Shown piece by piece: positions 10,786 through 21,038 of a DNA stretch of 64,000 nucleotides. The notes beneath the pieces are model-generated. The model saw only the letters and a list, made by a program, of their open reading frames with translations. It was not told the origin of the DNA and did not search any database. The DNA comes from Gerris lacustris (lineage: Eukaryota; Arthropoda; Insecta; Hemiptera; Gerridae). The position numbers and the translations under genes are program-made. Location of the stretch: contig OX578276.1 in NCBI GenBank assembly GCA_951217055.1, positions 152,637,012 through 152,701,011 on the forward strand, in the 5' to 3' direction. Within the stretch, counting starts at the first letter, position 1. Every line of letters begins with the position of its first letter.

Positions 10786-10814
10786 GAATTCTGTAAATCA
10801 CAGTCATAGGAAAC

Positions 10815-11455
10815 ACATTAAAAGCTGCACGTGTGGCTTCCTCTCATCCTATCACGTACTTAATTAATTTTATGCTTTTACAAGCTATTATTGTTTAAAT
10901 TATTTAATTGTTTCCCCCGTTTTTTAATATGTCAAAATTGTTTTGATTTTTACATAAAAAACATACAAGTATCATACAAAGTATCAATTTAGCAAAATGT
11001 AAAGTGCTCAGACAGTTTTAATTAATCGAGGGTATATTCAGATAAATCTAGGGTATATTCAGATTAATCTAGGGTATATTCAGATTAATCTAGGGTATAT
11101 TCAGATTAATCTAGGGTACATTCAGATTAATCTAGGGTTATCTGAGGGCTTCTTTCGACAAACCGTCCAAATTTGATTTTAAAAAAATGAGAACTATTGA
11201 AGATATAGGTGTAAATAATTATATGTTTGTGCGCATGTGAAAGAGAAACAAATGGATGCAGAAGATTGAAACCTTTATAGGGCCAACAATGGGCTTATTA
11301 TGACCTACCATCCAAATTTCATTAAAATTAGACGAGTTTTTTAAGAGATGTTGGTTCACAAAAATTGAGCGACAGACAGACACAGAACCGAAAATGTTCC
11401 CTGATGTATGAAAAGGATTTCTGTCATGGAGTTTTTTAAATAGGTGACATAAAAT
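10815..11455. mobile_element. Family H4 copy, left part (interrupted by family H5)
   Basis: Begins with the H4 end word GTGTGGCTTCCTCTCATCC, proceeds through the family body and the microsatellite region to GGATTTCTGTCATGGAG and GTGACATAAAATATTTT. The hairpin end is not here; TTCTTCGGAACGATTATCTTC and CGTTACC, the next words of the family, appear at 21003-21035, on the far side of everything nested in between. Confidence 0.65.
11022..11141 (+). repeat. 21-bp minisatellite inside H4
   Basis: Five to six copies of TCTAGGGTATATTCAGATTAA. Other H4 copies (54870, 43890) have a single unit at this point (TTAATCTTGGGCTATCTGCGG), so the array grew inside this copy. Confidence 0.85.
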
Positions 11456-11498
11456 ATTTTATCTACGATTGATACGAAATATAAACATTATATCTCTG

Positions 11499-11847
11499 AA
11501 TTTTTGGTTATTTTTTTGATATTTTAGGAAAGTTTGACGAGAATCAAACGAATCGTTAAGATTGATAAAATGTTTAATTTGACGTAAAATAATCTATGTA
11601 GGGTAATCTTCTAGTCAGTCAGGTTAGTAGGAAATTAATATTTTAATGTTTTATATGTTTAAGTTTAAATAATTTGGTTATAAATGGTTAATGTCAATAT
11701 GTGTTAAATTCAATAAATTGTTGATACCTATATGTAATTAATATTTAATAAATTGGTTTCTAGCTTGAGAATGACCCAAGGAGGGGTCGAAATATCGCAA
11801 ATGAGAGCGTTTTAATTTTCCTTTAGACCAAAAAACAACTAATTTAA
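11499..11847 (+). mobile_element. 349-bp retroposon-like insertion with 12-bp duplication
   Basis: Flanked by ATTATATCTCTG at 11487-11498 and 11848-11859; the uninterrupted H5 copy at 32290 has a single such site. A long target duplication of this kind is typical of target-primed retroposition. Near its end it has TGACCC, a short loop, GGGGTCGAAA, a stem followed by GAAA that recalls the hammerhead-ribozyme core carried by Penelope-like elements and small retrozymes. The upstream CUGANGA box is not matched, so this link is weak. Confidence 0.55.
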
Positions 11848-11922
11848 ATTATATCTCTGTTTAGATGCATAGAAAGTGTTTCTTTTCGTAGCTGTATTCA
11901 TTGCGCAAGCACGTTCATAATG

Positions 11923-11981
11923 AGGTGAAGAATTCCTCTTTTTTCCGCACTAGTGCGGTAAAAAAGAGGAATTCTTCACCT
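11923..11981. repeat. 59-bp near-perfect palindrome
   Basis: Arms AGGTGAAGAATTCCTCTTTT and its complement meet at CCGCACTAGTGCGG with a single one-base bulge. It would form a long hairpin or cruciform. The paired palindrome is at 32369-32424. Confidence 0.9.
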
Positions 11982-12322
11982 TAACACACGATCAGCGAGT
12001 TTGTTTACATTCTAATTTGCTGTTTGTTTAATTAAAGTAACTGTTTATATATCGATTTTTTAGAAAAACAATGAGCGAATTAAGTGATTATGAAGAAAAT
12101 GGGGAGAATTATACGCTTTCCGAAATAATTAATTCGCAACAAAATACAATTAATGAATTAATGTCATCTTAATGAAAAGAGACATACGTACTTACATACA
12201 GGAAGTTTATTAAATATTTCTTTCTGTAATTATTATTTAAATCCAACCAGGCGGATGGGGTGGTAGCCTCCGGAGCGGGAAAACATAATAACCGGCGCGG
12301 CGTCATATTTTCAAAAAAATAG

Positions 12323-12345
12323 CCCCCCCCCCCCCCCCCCCCCCC
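12323..12345 (+). repeat. Poly-C run
   Basis: About 22 consecutive C close to the left tip of the hAT element. Confidence 0.95.
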
Positions 12346-12639
12346 TAACGATATAAAGAACTTCAAAATTGGTACACTAGAACGCTTGCTTTCTTAGTTC
12401 AAAAAATAAAAGGGGGGAAAATAATCAAAATAGTTGGTTAGATGTAGTATATTAAAAAAAGGAATACCTTCAGATAATTATATATTAACACAGAATAAAA
12501 ATTGTAATGTAATGATGCAGGTGGTGCAAATTGTAATAAAAAAGAAAGTTGAAGTTATAATAAAGGAATTAATACAACAATTTGTTTGATAGAAGTCCAC
12601 TCATTTGGCCTAAATTATTATCAATGCCATCATTTGCAA

Positions 12640-12800
12640 TTTGATTCAGTAAATCAGTTTTTTCAGCTCATGAGCATAAAAGCTTCTATAAGCGAGATTG
12701 TCTCAGACTATTCCTCAATCTACCTTTAATTTTGTAAATGATCTTTCACAAGCTACCTGTGATATTGAAAGGGTTAATAAATATTTATAGGCTAGTGCGA
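12640..12800 (-). pseudogene. hAT transposase, C-terminal dimerisation domain (decayed)
   Basis: On the minus strand the sequence reads YLLTLSISQVACERSFTKLK, a clear match to the hAT C-terminal dimerisation motif (in the family: Ser-rich, Glu-Arg-x-Phe-Ser, then a Lys-rich stretch). A stop and a frameshift follow, then RLRNSLRQSRL in another frame, the next conserved block. In intact hAT enzymes this domain completes the RNase H-like catalytic core and mediates oligomerisation. No other part of the transposase is recognisable. It places the element's coding strand on minus. Confidence 0.75.
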
Positions 12801-13932
12801 GGTTAGGGTAAGCCGTTTATACATATTGTATTTTAATAAAATAGCGTACCTAACTGTTAAGGCTTCCTTTCAAATTTCCCTTAGGTCTGTTTATTTATCT
12901 TTTTATTTGACTATTTTATATGAGATGTTTTCTGTTTTTATTATTTATAAATTAGGTCTGGGAGATTAGTGTTTTTAAGCATCAAAGTCCATTTCTATCT
13001 TTATTATATCTATCTGCATATCTATATCTTTATCTATTTAGCTAAACTTTCCTTATCTTTCCCTCTCTTATCTTCTTACTCACTCCACATTCTTTAACTA
13101 ATGTAACTCTCAGTGTGTGCTCTGTCAACTCAGCCTGACCATCAACGGTCTGGTTTTTTATCCCCTTCAGCAGTTTTATATGTATCACCACCATCAGTGC
13201 AATAATATAAACCTCACCATCACCATCAATAGTTCTGCTGAATCTCTCATACTCACTGATTTATGAGAGAAAAGTGCCTCCACCTGACTACCATTAGCTG
13301 TGCTACAAGCTTGGTGTGGTAGCACCTTTCATCACCCAATCACCAGAGCCATCACCATCCATATCACCAGAGCCATCACCATCCATATCATCACCCATCA
13401 TCCTCATCAATAACCATCACTTCAAGACATCTAACTTCTATCACCGTATTTATAAACATATCTATATTACTTATTATATTATATCAAAAAACTATCTATA
13501 TCTTTATACATTTTACTTCATATTCCTTAATTAAATCAGATTACTTTTATTTTTGCTTCTTCTTTTCTTTATAGTTAACCCTTGCAGTCCAGTTAACCCC
13601 TTCTTTATTCACCTTTACATCTACCCCGTAGGAGAAAGATCGGGTTATAATTTCGTAGCCCTCTTGCTCCTACACTAACAGCAACAGCAAATCGCACAAT
13701 TTTACAGTTTCTCTGGAGCGGATGCAGCAGTAGAATTTATGGGGGAGCCTACGGGATTTATTTCTCACCCTCAGCCCAAAGGGGGGTCCTGGGGGCCCCT
13801 CCCCTAAAATTTTTAGAAAATTAGGTTCAATTTGGTGAATTTTAGGCCTTTTATTAGGGCTTTTTCATCTAAAAAAAAAGCAATCAACTTAAAGTTGGGT
13901 TTAAAATTGTTTCTGCAGAATTTTTTAAACAC
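12801..13932. other. hAT element interior, no further coding homology seen
   Basis: Contains ATCACCATC-type short repeats (13190-13400), including a 24-bp unit with CATCACCAGAGCCAT repeated near 13333-13385, which creates a Ser/Pro-rich frame that is not a gene. 13740-13830 is GGGG/CCCC-rich and may be the tip of another DNA transposon. Confidence 0.5.
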
Positions 13933-15394
13933 TTATAGTCCAGTCAAATGGTGCATGAAAAGAGCTCAAAGTGGAAAGTTCTGGTGTAATTGTTGTTAGT
14001 GGCTTACTTTATGTTTTTTGGGGTGCTGAACACGAATCTGAAGTTGTCCAAAAAAATTTCCCTCGGCAAATATGAGAAATCATCGAAAAACTACAAAAAA
14101 AATGTTTTTTATTGGTTTTTATCTTATAACTTACAAAGCAATCTACTCACGCAAAAAGTGGTCTAGTAGTAAAATAAAAAGGAGAAAATAATCTACAATT
14201 TATGTCTATAACATTTATTTCTACGTCGTATGGTTTTCACGCAAATGGGAGTAGAAATATTGGGAAGAGGTGGCGGGAGGAGGGTACAGGCTGAAGGTTA
14301 AACGGTTGGTGGCCAGACTGCGCTGGCAGTTAATTTTATGTTTTTGGGTGTGCTGAACACGAATCTAAAGTTGTCACAATTATTTTACACGCAAATATGA
14401 GAAATCATCATAAAACCACTTTTTACTTTTATTTTTTTAGTGGATTTCGCCTTATAACTTACAAAGCAAGATATTTACGCAAAACGTGGAAGAGTAGTAA
14501 AATAAAGAGGAGAAAATAACCTACAAATTGTTTCTTTACCATTTCTATGTAAGTCGAATGGTTTCTATGCATATCCAATAACAATGTTTACCTACATGAA
14601 ATAAAGAATAAATATTAATGGTTTAAAGGTCCATTTACACACATCAGTGACAGTGACAGTGACGGCACAGTGCCGTGACCGGCCCGTGATTTCCCCACCG
14701 TGAAGTTGTTTACACTCATCAGTGACGTGACAGTGACGGCGCAGTGCAGTGATCCAATATTGTTTTCTATTTGAAGGGTTTCGTCCGTTGTGTGGCTGTG
14801 CACTATTTATAGTGGCTAGGACCAGTGGCGATCCTGGGTTGAAAGTTCTGGGGGGGCTAAAGCCCCCATGTTTTGCGGGTTTAGTATACATTTTAATATA
14901 CCAGGAAGAACTCATTTGTATATGTTATATGTTGTTGCAGTCCTTCCCAGAGGCAATTCTATGCAATTTTTTCGTGAGGCTAAACAATTAAATTCATTCA
15001 AGAATGTTAAAATTGCCATTAAACTGGGACTGGGAAGTTCTATTGTAAGTATAGTTGGAGGCTTATTTAAACAGTCTCCTATGATACTTACCATATCATC
15101 ACAGAAAAAAGTATTGGTCTTTAAATAATAATCATTTTAACATGAGGATAACAAAAGGATTGGTTTAAAAACTGTATAGGTTTTAAAAATGTATAAATTG
15201 TCAGAAACAATATAATATTTATAGATAACAAAAATGTTAAAATTAACATGGACGTCAACAGCAGTGCATTAGGTGAAATTTGATTTTAATTCTTTTTCAT
15301 AAAATAAATTAAACTACTTTTTTAAATTAAACTATTTTTAAAAGAATTTTAAGTTTTAAATAAAATCAAATTATTATTATTAAAAATGGGAAAT

Positions 15395-15480
15395 AGACAG
15401 AGAAAAATAGACCCCAGCACCAAGACTCAAACCACGGGCCTCTATATTTCCGTTACAGTGCTCTGAGCAACGAAGAAATT
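15395..15480 (-). repeat. Possible tRNA-like SINE fragment
   Basis: On the minus strand CGTTGCTCAGAGCACTGTAA is followed about 30 bases on by GTGGTTTGAGTCTTGG, spaced like A and B boxes. Too diverged to assign. Confidence 0.3.
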
Positions 15481-15719
15481 TTAATACAAACTTAAAAATA
15501 GTAATTGTAAAATAATAAAAGGTGTGTACCTAATCATGGTAGATTAAATAGATCAGGTAATAGCAATTCTGCAATATTATTTCACATCTATAATAAACTG
15601 TGTCATTTATTCAATAGTTGTGAAAAACATGTTTTCTTAGGGTGGCCATAATATAAAGTTTAGTCCAAAATGGGACATTGAATTTTGGGAAGGTGGTCGA
15701 GCTATTGTAGCCCTATGAA

Positions 15720-15803
15720 CCATAGAGCGACGGACGGACGGATACATCACCCTCGGCATTAGGGTTTGAAAAAGTATCTATAAAACCCTAAAAAATAAGA
15801 TTG
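15720..15803 (-). mobile_element. 5' tip of rolling-circle family H3
   Basis: The complement reads TTTTTTAGGGTTTTATAGAT, then AAACCCTAATGCCGAGGGTG and GTATCCGTCCGTCCGTCGC, matching the head of the H3 copy at 33566. Only the tip is present. Confidence 0.65.
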
Positions 15804-17189
15804 GGTTTATCAAGACGCTACAACGGAAATCGTTTTTGTAATGTAAAAACGAACAGTCTGGGGAAAAAAACAAAAAAAAAAAAACAGAATTAAATCGGAT
15901 ATTTAGAAATAGGTGGGGAATATAATGCAAATTTACCCCATACAATAAATTGCATATTCGTAATCATTTTGAAAAGTGGAGGGGGAGGAAACACTAGGTC
16001 TTCACACAAAATATTTGTAATAACTGGTAACAGGTTTTGGCTACTGAATTGCCATCTTCAGATACTAAACTAGTTGTTCACTGTTCACAGCAACATGGAT
16101 TACCAAAATGACACACAATTGATAAATCACCTATTAATGACAAAATATGGGTTGATAAGTAAAAACGGTTTAAATATTTCAATTAGATAATTTATTTTAA
16201 TCAATCCTTGAAGTCATCAATTGTTGAAGTCATTCTATATTAGACTCAGGGCCGTAACTACAATCTTGGGGGCCCCGGGGCCAGATTATTCTGGAGGCCC
16301 TTCGTGGTGTCGAGGATATACCTCCCCCCCCCCCAAAAAAAGGGGGGTACGGGGGTCCTCCCCCGGAATTTTTGTTGAAAAATAAATCCCCAAAACGTGT
16401 TTTAATGCATTCTAGAGGTCAAATTTACCCACATCTATAGTATTTTATTTTGCACATGACCCAAAATCGAAAATGTCTAATTTAGCCTCTTTAGCTAAAT
16501 CCTCACCTACTTCCTGGTTAATTTAGTTAGGCTACTACATAAATACATGCATAACTTATATACGATCTCTTCGTAACAGTTTAAGGAAAAAACTTTGATA
16601 AAGGTGAACAATATATTGAGTGAGCGTCAGAGTTTTTTTGTTAGTTCACCGTGTAATAGTCCTCAAAAAACTTACGTAAGTTATGTATGTTATGAACGTG
16701 TGTTTTGTATTTTGTTGTTATAGCTTCAGTTTGTTATTCACAATTGTTATTATTCCCAAGCTTCATATTTGATTTCTTTATCAACATTAATTTTAGTTAA
16801 TACTTATGTTATCTTATCAATATAACACATAGTAATTAACTATGTTATATTACTAAGGATAGTATTTTAGCAGTTTCATTTTTCTGACGCCCGTAGATAA
16901 AATATTGTATGCAACAGCAACAAGGCAGCAAAGGAAACATTTCTGCCTCGTTTATTCATAGCCTGTCCTCGCCATCGGCTCGGAAGCTAATCAGTACTTC
17001 GGATACTACTTCAGAAAAAAATGATAATAATAAAAAAAAAATATTTCTTAAAAAAAATTTAAAGATGGGCTAATTTTCTTTCGGGGGCTAATTTTCTTCC
17101 AGGGGGGGCTAATTTTCTCCCAGGGGGGGCTATAGCCCCCCCTGCCCCCCCCCCCCCCCTAGGATCGCCACTGGCTAGGACACTGCCCA

Positions 17190-17376
17190 CTGCACAATTT
17201 ATAAGATCTTACGAGAAACCTGCAAAATAATTACTGAAAATCTGATGGACCAATTGATGCCTAACAGAGGAAGAACATCGCAAATGATTTTTAAGAAATA
17301 TGGAATTTTCCTAACTGCGTAGGAGCTTTGGATGGAAAATATGATACTATCCAGGCTCTTCCAAACACCAAGTATC
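17190..17376 (+). pseudogene. Harbinger nuclease, N-terminal part
   Basis: The translated sequence carries [16 protein letters not shown] (17302-17349), the block around the first catalytic Asp of the DDE_Tnp_4 (HARBI1-like) nuclease. Before it, in a different frame, is RETCKIITENLMDQLMPN, matching the alpha-helical region that precedes this block. The enzyme would cut and rejoin the element ends at TWA targets. The piece ends where a rolling-circle element was inserted (17378). Confidence 0.75.
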
Positions 17377-17377
17377 A

Positions 17378-17916
17378 TGATGAGACAAAATTAAAACTAA
17401 CTAACTATGAGGCGGAGTTAGCGGCAAAACTAAAAGAAAATAATTTTTTTATCAATGAAGCGAGTGTCCTGCAATAAGTATGTATTCAATATTGAGAAAA
17501 AAATTAATCATGATGAGTTGATCATTAAGGAGGATGGTTGTAGTAGGTGCTTCGATTCAAAGTGTATGGCATTTATTAAAAAACGTTACGTTATAACGTA
17601 AGATATCAGTAAAAACATAGTTTAAAAAGTTGTTTGTCTCATTGAATTAATGAAGTTAACATTGTTTCCCGTCCTAAAATTCCAATTTTACATTTTAATA
17701 GTTTATGCGAGCGTTGCGCGCAAGCACATAGGCGATTAACGTGGTCCAAAGACTCGTCCTGGGCATTGGTAAAATGAACATGTGTACCAAATTTCAACAA
17801 AATTCGGTCAGCTTTTACTCAAGCTATCGTCATTGGAAGATTTTGTGACCGTCTATTTTTTTCTGATTCACTCCCAGGCGCTGAACGTGGCATAAAGAAC
17901 TTTGTTCCAAAAGTGT
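17378..17916. mobile_element. Rolling-circle-like fragment, H1/H2 chimera
   Basis: The left part (GAGACAAAATTAAAACTAAC) is H2 body; ATCAATGAAGCGAGTGTC and on is H1-like; the right end (ATAAAGAACTTTGTTCCAAAA) is the H2 tip. It sits between two Harbinger nuclease pieces, so it entered or replaced part of that gene. Confidence 0.6.
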
Positions 17917-18155
17917 GATGGGGGAATTTTTGCCAATTCAAATTTAGGAAATGTACTTCTACAAGGCTTTTTGAATATACCAGTAAATTCTACCTTACCC
18001 AACACGGGCATTCACGTTCCATACCTTATTGTTACGGACAAGAAATTTCCTCAAAAAACGAACTTTATGAGACCTTAATAAATATAAATCGGATGATCGT
18101 AAGCGTAACTTCAACTATTGGTGATGTCCTGCGAGGAGAACATCAGAAAACGTAA
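17917..18155 (+). pseudogene. Harbinger nuclease, C-terminal part
   Basis: The frame opens with DGGIFANSNLGNVLL, continues with VPYLIVTDKKFPQKT containing the second catalytic Asp, and reaches FMRP before two stops at 18076-18081. A shifted frame then gives RKRNFNYW and PARRTSEN, the family's conserved FNYRLSRARR...EN region. About 60-70 residues usually separate this from the first block, so some sequence was lost. Clearly inactive. Confidence 0.85.
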
Positions 18156-18660
18156 ATTACATAATTATGGCCACTTGCTTACACCATACTTTTATTTACA
18201 AAAATACGATAGCAATATGTTCTCATAATTAGGTTATTCAGCGATTGGATTTGATCAGTGGGGATCACGGACTAAAAAAAAAATATTACATTTGCAAGGA
18301 ATGCATTTCGTGCAACAGACCTGGTCTCTCCCTTGGTTATCAAATCCCTTCATATATGAAATTTTTTGCTATAATTAACGTAATTCAATATTGCACAAAA
18401 AAGGAGAAATATATAGGCAAAGTCGTGTATATTTCTCCATGAGTAAAATAATCAATTTTTTACATTTCTATTCCTATTTTACTACAGATAGCATTTGTGA
18501 ACTCTGTGTCCATGAATTTTGCATGCCATAGTTGATCACTAACACTATTAATTTTTTGTCATTCGCGTCTTTAACAAAACAATATCAAAAACTATAATTT
18601 CTTTTTGTTAAAAAAATGTTTATTTTATTTTATAATTATTTTTTATTTTTTCACTTTAGA
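18156..18660. other. Harbinger interior, no further gene seen
   Basis: AT-rich. The second protein that Harbinger elements usually carry (Myb/MADF-like) is not recognisable. The small frame at 18245-18442 matches nothing I know. Confidence 0.4.
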
Positions 18661-19553
18661 AAAATATCGTCCACATAAAATAACAGAAATTTCACTGTAT
18701 AGTGTCGGCGACAGTATTTTTTTCACTGTCACTGACACGTGCCGGGTGAGTGTAAACAGCACCCTTCAAATCCCTTAAAGAATATTTTAAATTCGTCTGT
18801 GGGATCACTGGCTGGTCACGGCACTGTGCCGTCACTGTCACTGTCACTGATGTGTGTAAATGGACCTTTACTCGTTGTTTTTAAAAAATGACTGATTTCC
18901 CGGTTATTTAAACCCCTCTTTTGCATAGAAACCATTCGACTTACAAAAAAATGGTAAAGAAATAATTTGTAGGTTATTTTCTCCTCTTTATTTTACTACT
19001 CTTCCACTTTTTGCGTAAATAGCTTGCTTTGTAAGTTATAAGGCGAAATCCACAAAAAAAATAAAAGTAAAAAGTGGTTTTATGATGATTTCTCATATTT
19101 GCGTGTAAAATTTTTGTTGGACAACTTTAGATTCGTGTTCAGCACACCCAAAAACATAAAATTAACTGCTAGCGCAGTCTGGCCACCAACCGTTTACCCT
19201 TCAGCCTGTACCCTCCACCCGCCACCTCTTCCCAATATTTCAACTCCCATTTGCGTGAAAACCATACGACGTACAAATAAATGTTATAGACATAAATTGT
19301 AGATTATTTTCTCCTTTTTATTTTACTACTAGACCACTTTTTGCGTGAGTAGATTGCTTTGCAAGTTATAAGCTGAAAACCAATAAAAAACATTTTTCTT
19401 TGTAGTTTTTCGATGATTTCTCATATTTGCCGAGGGAAATTTTGTTGGACAACTTCAGATTCGTGTTCAGCACCCCAAAAAACATAAAGTAAGTCACTAA
19501 CAACAATTACACCAGAACTTTCCACTTCAAACTACCATTTGACTGGACTATTA

Positions 19554-20880
19554 AATTAAACCGGTTTTTAGACTAAAAAAAATATTTTTTACCTGTAACG
19601 CTATACTATGCTATTAATTCTTCCTGATACATTATAAAAATGCATTTCTAGTGATTTAAATCTACTACTAGTGTTCACACTTTCTTCAGCTGTATTTAAA
19701 ATTATTGCAGATATTTTTTCGTAATTTTGTTGAATTTCGTTGTACGTAGAAAATGAATGAGACCTTTTATGTGGGAAATTTAATAATCTTGCTTTTTGAT
19801 AATCGCCTTAATTTGTCTCCGAGCCAAAGGAAGTGAGATATTCGTAAAAATACGTAAAAAGTGGTGCGGTAACGAATACTAGATTTTCATCGCCCTATAT
19901 TCCGTAAACCGCCATTGTACATAAAAAATGAATGAGTCTTTTTTTGTGGGAAATTTTGTGATATTTAATTTTGGATTTTGTAGACTTTTGCCCTTGAATA
20001 TATCTATTATCGCGACCACGATCTCGTTGCCGATTTTGAATATGTTTTTGAGAACGTCAAAATGAAGCGATAAAAAAAAAATTCTAGTTCCGATTTTTTT
20101 GGAACAGAAAACCTAAAATGACGACTAATAATAATTATTTAATAATAAACAATATGTACTATTATTATTAAAATACAACACTTTATTTTTAAAAGTATAG
20201 CTTAAAATATGTTATTTATTTTTAAAAGTATAGCTGAACAAGTGGATAAAAATAAAAACCAGCGGAGAAAACAAAAATGTATGAACGAGGGAAGTCGCGA
20301 AGAGGAAGGGAAATTTCAAGCTGGTTGGATGAAGCGATGCGGTGCGGCGCCGCAAAAAAACGGTTTGGAAATTTCGCGTTCTTTTCATCGCACCGTAAAT
20401 CGCGAAATAATTTTGTAAACACACCTACTTCGTCTCGTTTTTCATTTATGGGATGAACCCACAAAGTTCTATTTCTAAAATTTGTCTGTTGATGACGACG
20501 GCGCTGCTCCGGCGATTAGGTAAATAGTACAGAGCAATACAACGCGTCTAATCCATAGTTGGAGGGAGACTGAAGAGAAGAGCAAGAGCGGCGCGGGCTC
20601 TTTATACGGCTCTAGCTCCAGAGCGAGAGCCTTAAAAGGCTCCCAGGGTGAAAGCTACGTTTATATGACCCATTTATTGCTGTCTGTACGCTTTCGTATT
20701 AAATGAAAATTGTGCTGCTATTATATCAGTGGCACTGCACTGATACTATAAGCTATAACATAATAATAAACATTTAAGAACTTAATCAAATAAAAATGTA
20801 TTATTATTATTTATTTTTTCAATTGGCTTGGCGGCGCTTCGGGAAATTTCCCGGCTTCCCGGTGCCCCCATCCGCCCCTG
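19554..20880. other. Right part of the first hAT element
   Basis: No transposase homology seen. 20200-20420 has overlapping short frames on both strands that look like chance. The stretch 20540-20660 is GC-richer with GGCTCTAGCTCCAGAGCGAG-type inverted words. The end carries the hAT tip. Confidence 0.45.
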
Positions 20881-20999
20881 AATCCAACTATCGTAGATAA
20901 AGTACGGTACGCAACTCGTGCAAATACTAGCCTCGCTGTCGCTCGGGTGCCAACTCCACACTCGCATGCAAAATGCTTTCCGCACTAGACGCGTAATGT
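20881..20999 (+). mobile_element. Family H5, right part
   Basis: Resumes with AATCCAACTATCGTAGATAA and continues through GTACGGTACGCAACTCG and CACTCGCATGCAAAATGCT to GACGCGTAATGTA, matching 32690-32840. Joins to 11456-12247. Confidence 0.7.
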
Positions 21000-21002
21000 A
21001 GT

Positions 21003-21038
21003 TCTTCGGAACGATTATCTTCCGTTACCTTCTCATAA
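21003..21038. mobile_element. Family H4, hairpin-side remnant
   Basis: TTCTTCGGAACGATTATCTT then CCGTTACCTTC corresponds to the H4 words beside the terminal hairpin (compare 55222-55250). The tip itself is lost. Confidence 0.6.

Larger units (their letters stand above)
11456..12247 (+). mobile_element. Family H5, left part, with a long palindrome
   Basis: Starts ATCTACGATTGATACGAAAT and matches 32267-32700 through the palindrome, a short A-rich body and the end word ATTATTTAAATCCAAC. Its right part continues at 20881 (AATCCAACTATCGTAGATAA to GCGTAATGTAG at 20999). The left tip is found inverted inside the right part (AATCGTAGATAA/CTATCGTAGATAA), the same asymmetry as in H1-H3. No protein is encoded. 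Confidence 0.65.
14823..17173. mobile_element. Second hAT-type element, nested in the Harbinger
   Basis: Tips CAGTGGCGATCCTGGG and CCTAGGATCGCCACTG are inverted, and the 8-bp target GCTAGGAC is exactly duplicated (14815-14822, 17174-17181). Inside the tips are G-rich and C-rich runs (GGGGGGGCTAAAGCCCCC). It is 2351 bp long with no recognisable transposase; the frames at 14868-15128 and nearby match nothing I know. It carries its own passengers: a tRNA-like stretch near 15400-15480, an H3 tip at 15720-15800 and another hAT-like tip (CAGGGCCGTAACTACAATC) at 16247. Confidence 0.85.
14627..18867 (+). mobile_element. PIF/Harbinger transposon, decayed and interrupted twice
   Basis: The termini are inverted over about 50 bases: AAGGTCCATTTACACACATC at the left and its complement at 18848-18867. 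Subterminal CAGTGACAGTGACAGTGACG repeats are typical binding-site arrays. It contains two pieces of DDE_Tnp_4 nuclease in the plus orientation. It is interrupted by a hAT element (14823-17173) and by a rolling-circle fragment (17378-17916). The target duplication is probably TTA or TAA but cannot be fixed exactly. Confidence 0.8.
13936..19550. mobile_element. Foldback element with about 650-bp inverted arms
   Basis: Left tip TAGTCCAGTCAAATGG and right tip CCATTTGACTGGACTA are flanked by TTA on both sides (13933-13935, 19551-19553). The arms (about 13936-14600 and 18890-19550) are inverted copies over nearly their whole length. Each arm itself holds two direct modules of about 300 bp (CTGAACACGAATCT at 14028 and 14352, and their complements at 19455 and 19131). 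The 3-bp TTA duplication suits PIF/Harbinger-mobilised elements. The arms encode nothing; the loop was invaded by a Harbinger element. Confidence 0.8.
12248..20880 (-). mobile_element. hAT transposon, interrupted by a foldback nest
   Basis: The left tip CAGGCGGATGGGG and the right tip (complement CAGGGGCGGATGGGGGCACC) are inverted, and the 8-bp duplication AATCCAAC is exact at 12240-12247 and 20881-20888. The site is uninterrupted in the H5 copy at 32690. The C-terminal part of a hAT transposase lies on the minus strand at 12640-12800. Its own sequence is about 3.0 kb (12248-13935 and 19551-20880); the remaining 5.6 kb is a later foldback insertion. Confidence 0.8.

Noticed and set aside
11022..11141. 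Regularly spaced short repeats that could suggest a CRISPR array
   Set aside because: The repeats are directly tandem, with no unique spacers, in a eukaryotic transposon.
13316..13534. Ser/Pro-rich frame
   Set aside because: Created by the ATCACCATC-type short tandem repeat.
14592..14915. Overlapping frames rich in Val-Thr and His
   Set aside because: They are translations of the Harbinger terminal repeat (CAGTGA)n and tip.
14868..15128. 86-codon frame inside the second hAT element
   Set aside because: It could be a transposase remnant but contains no hAT motif that I can identify.
20209..20464. Three overlapping frames on both strands
   Set aside because: Mutually overlapping and without homology; most likely chance in the interior of the hAT element.
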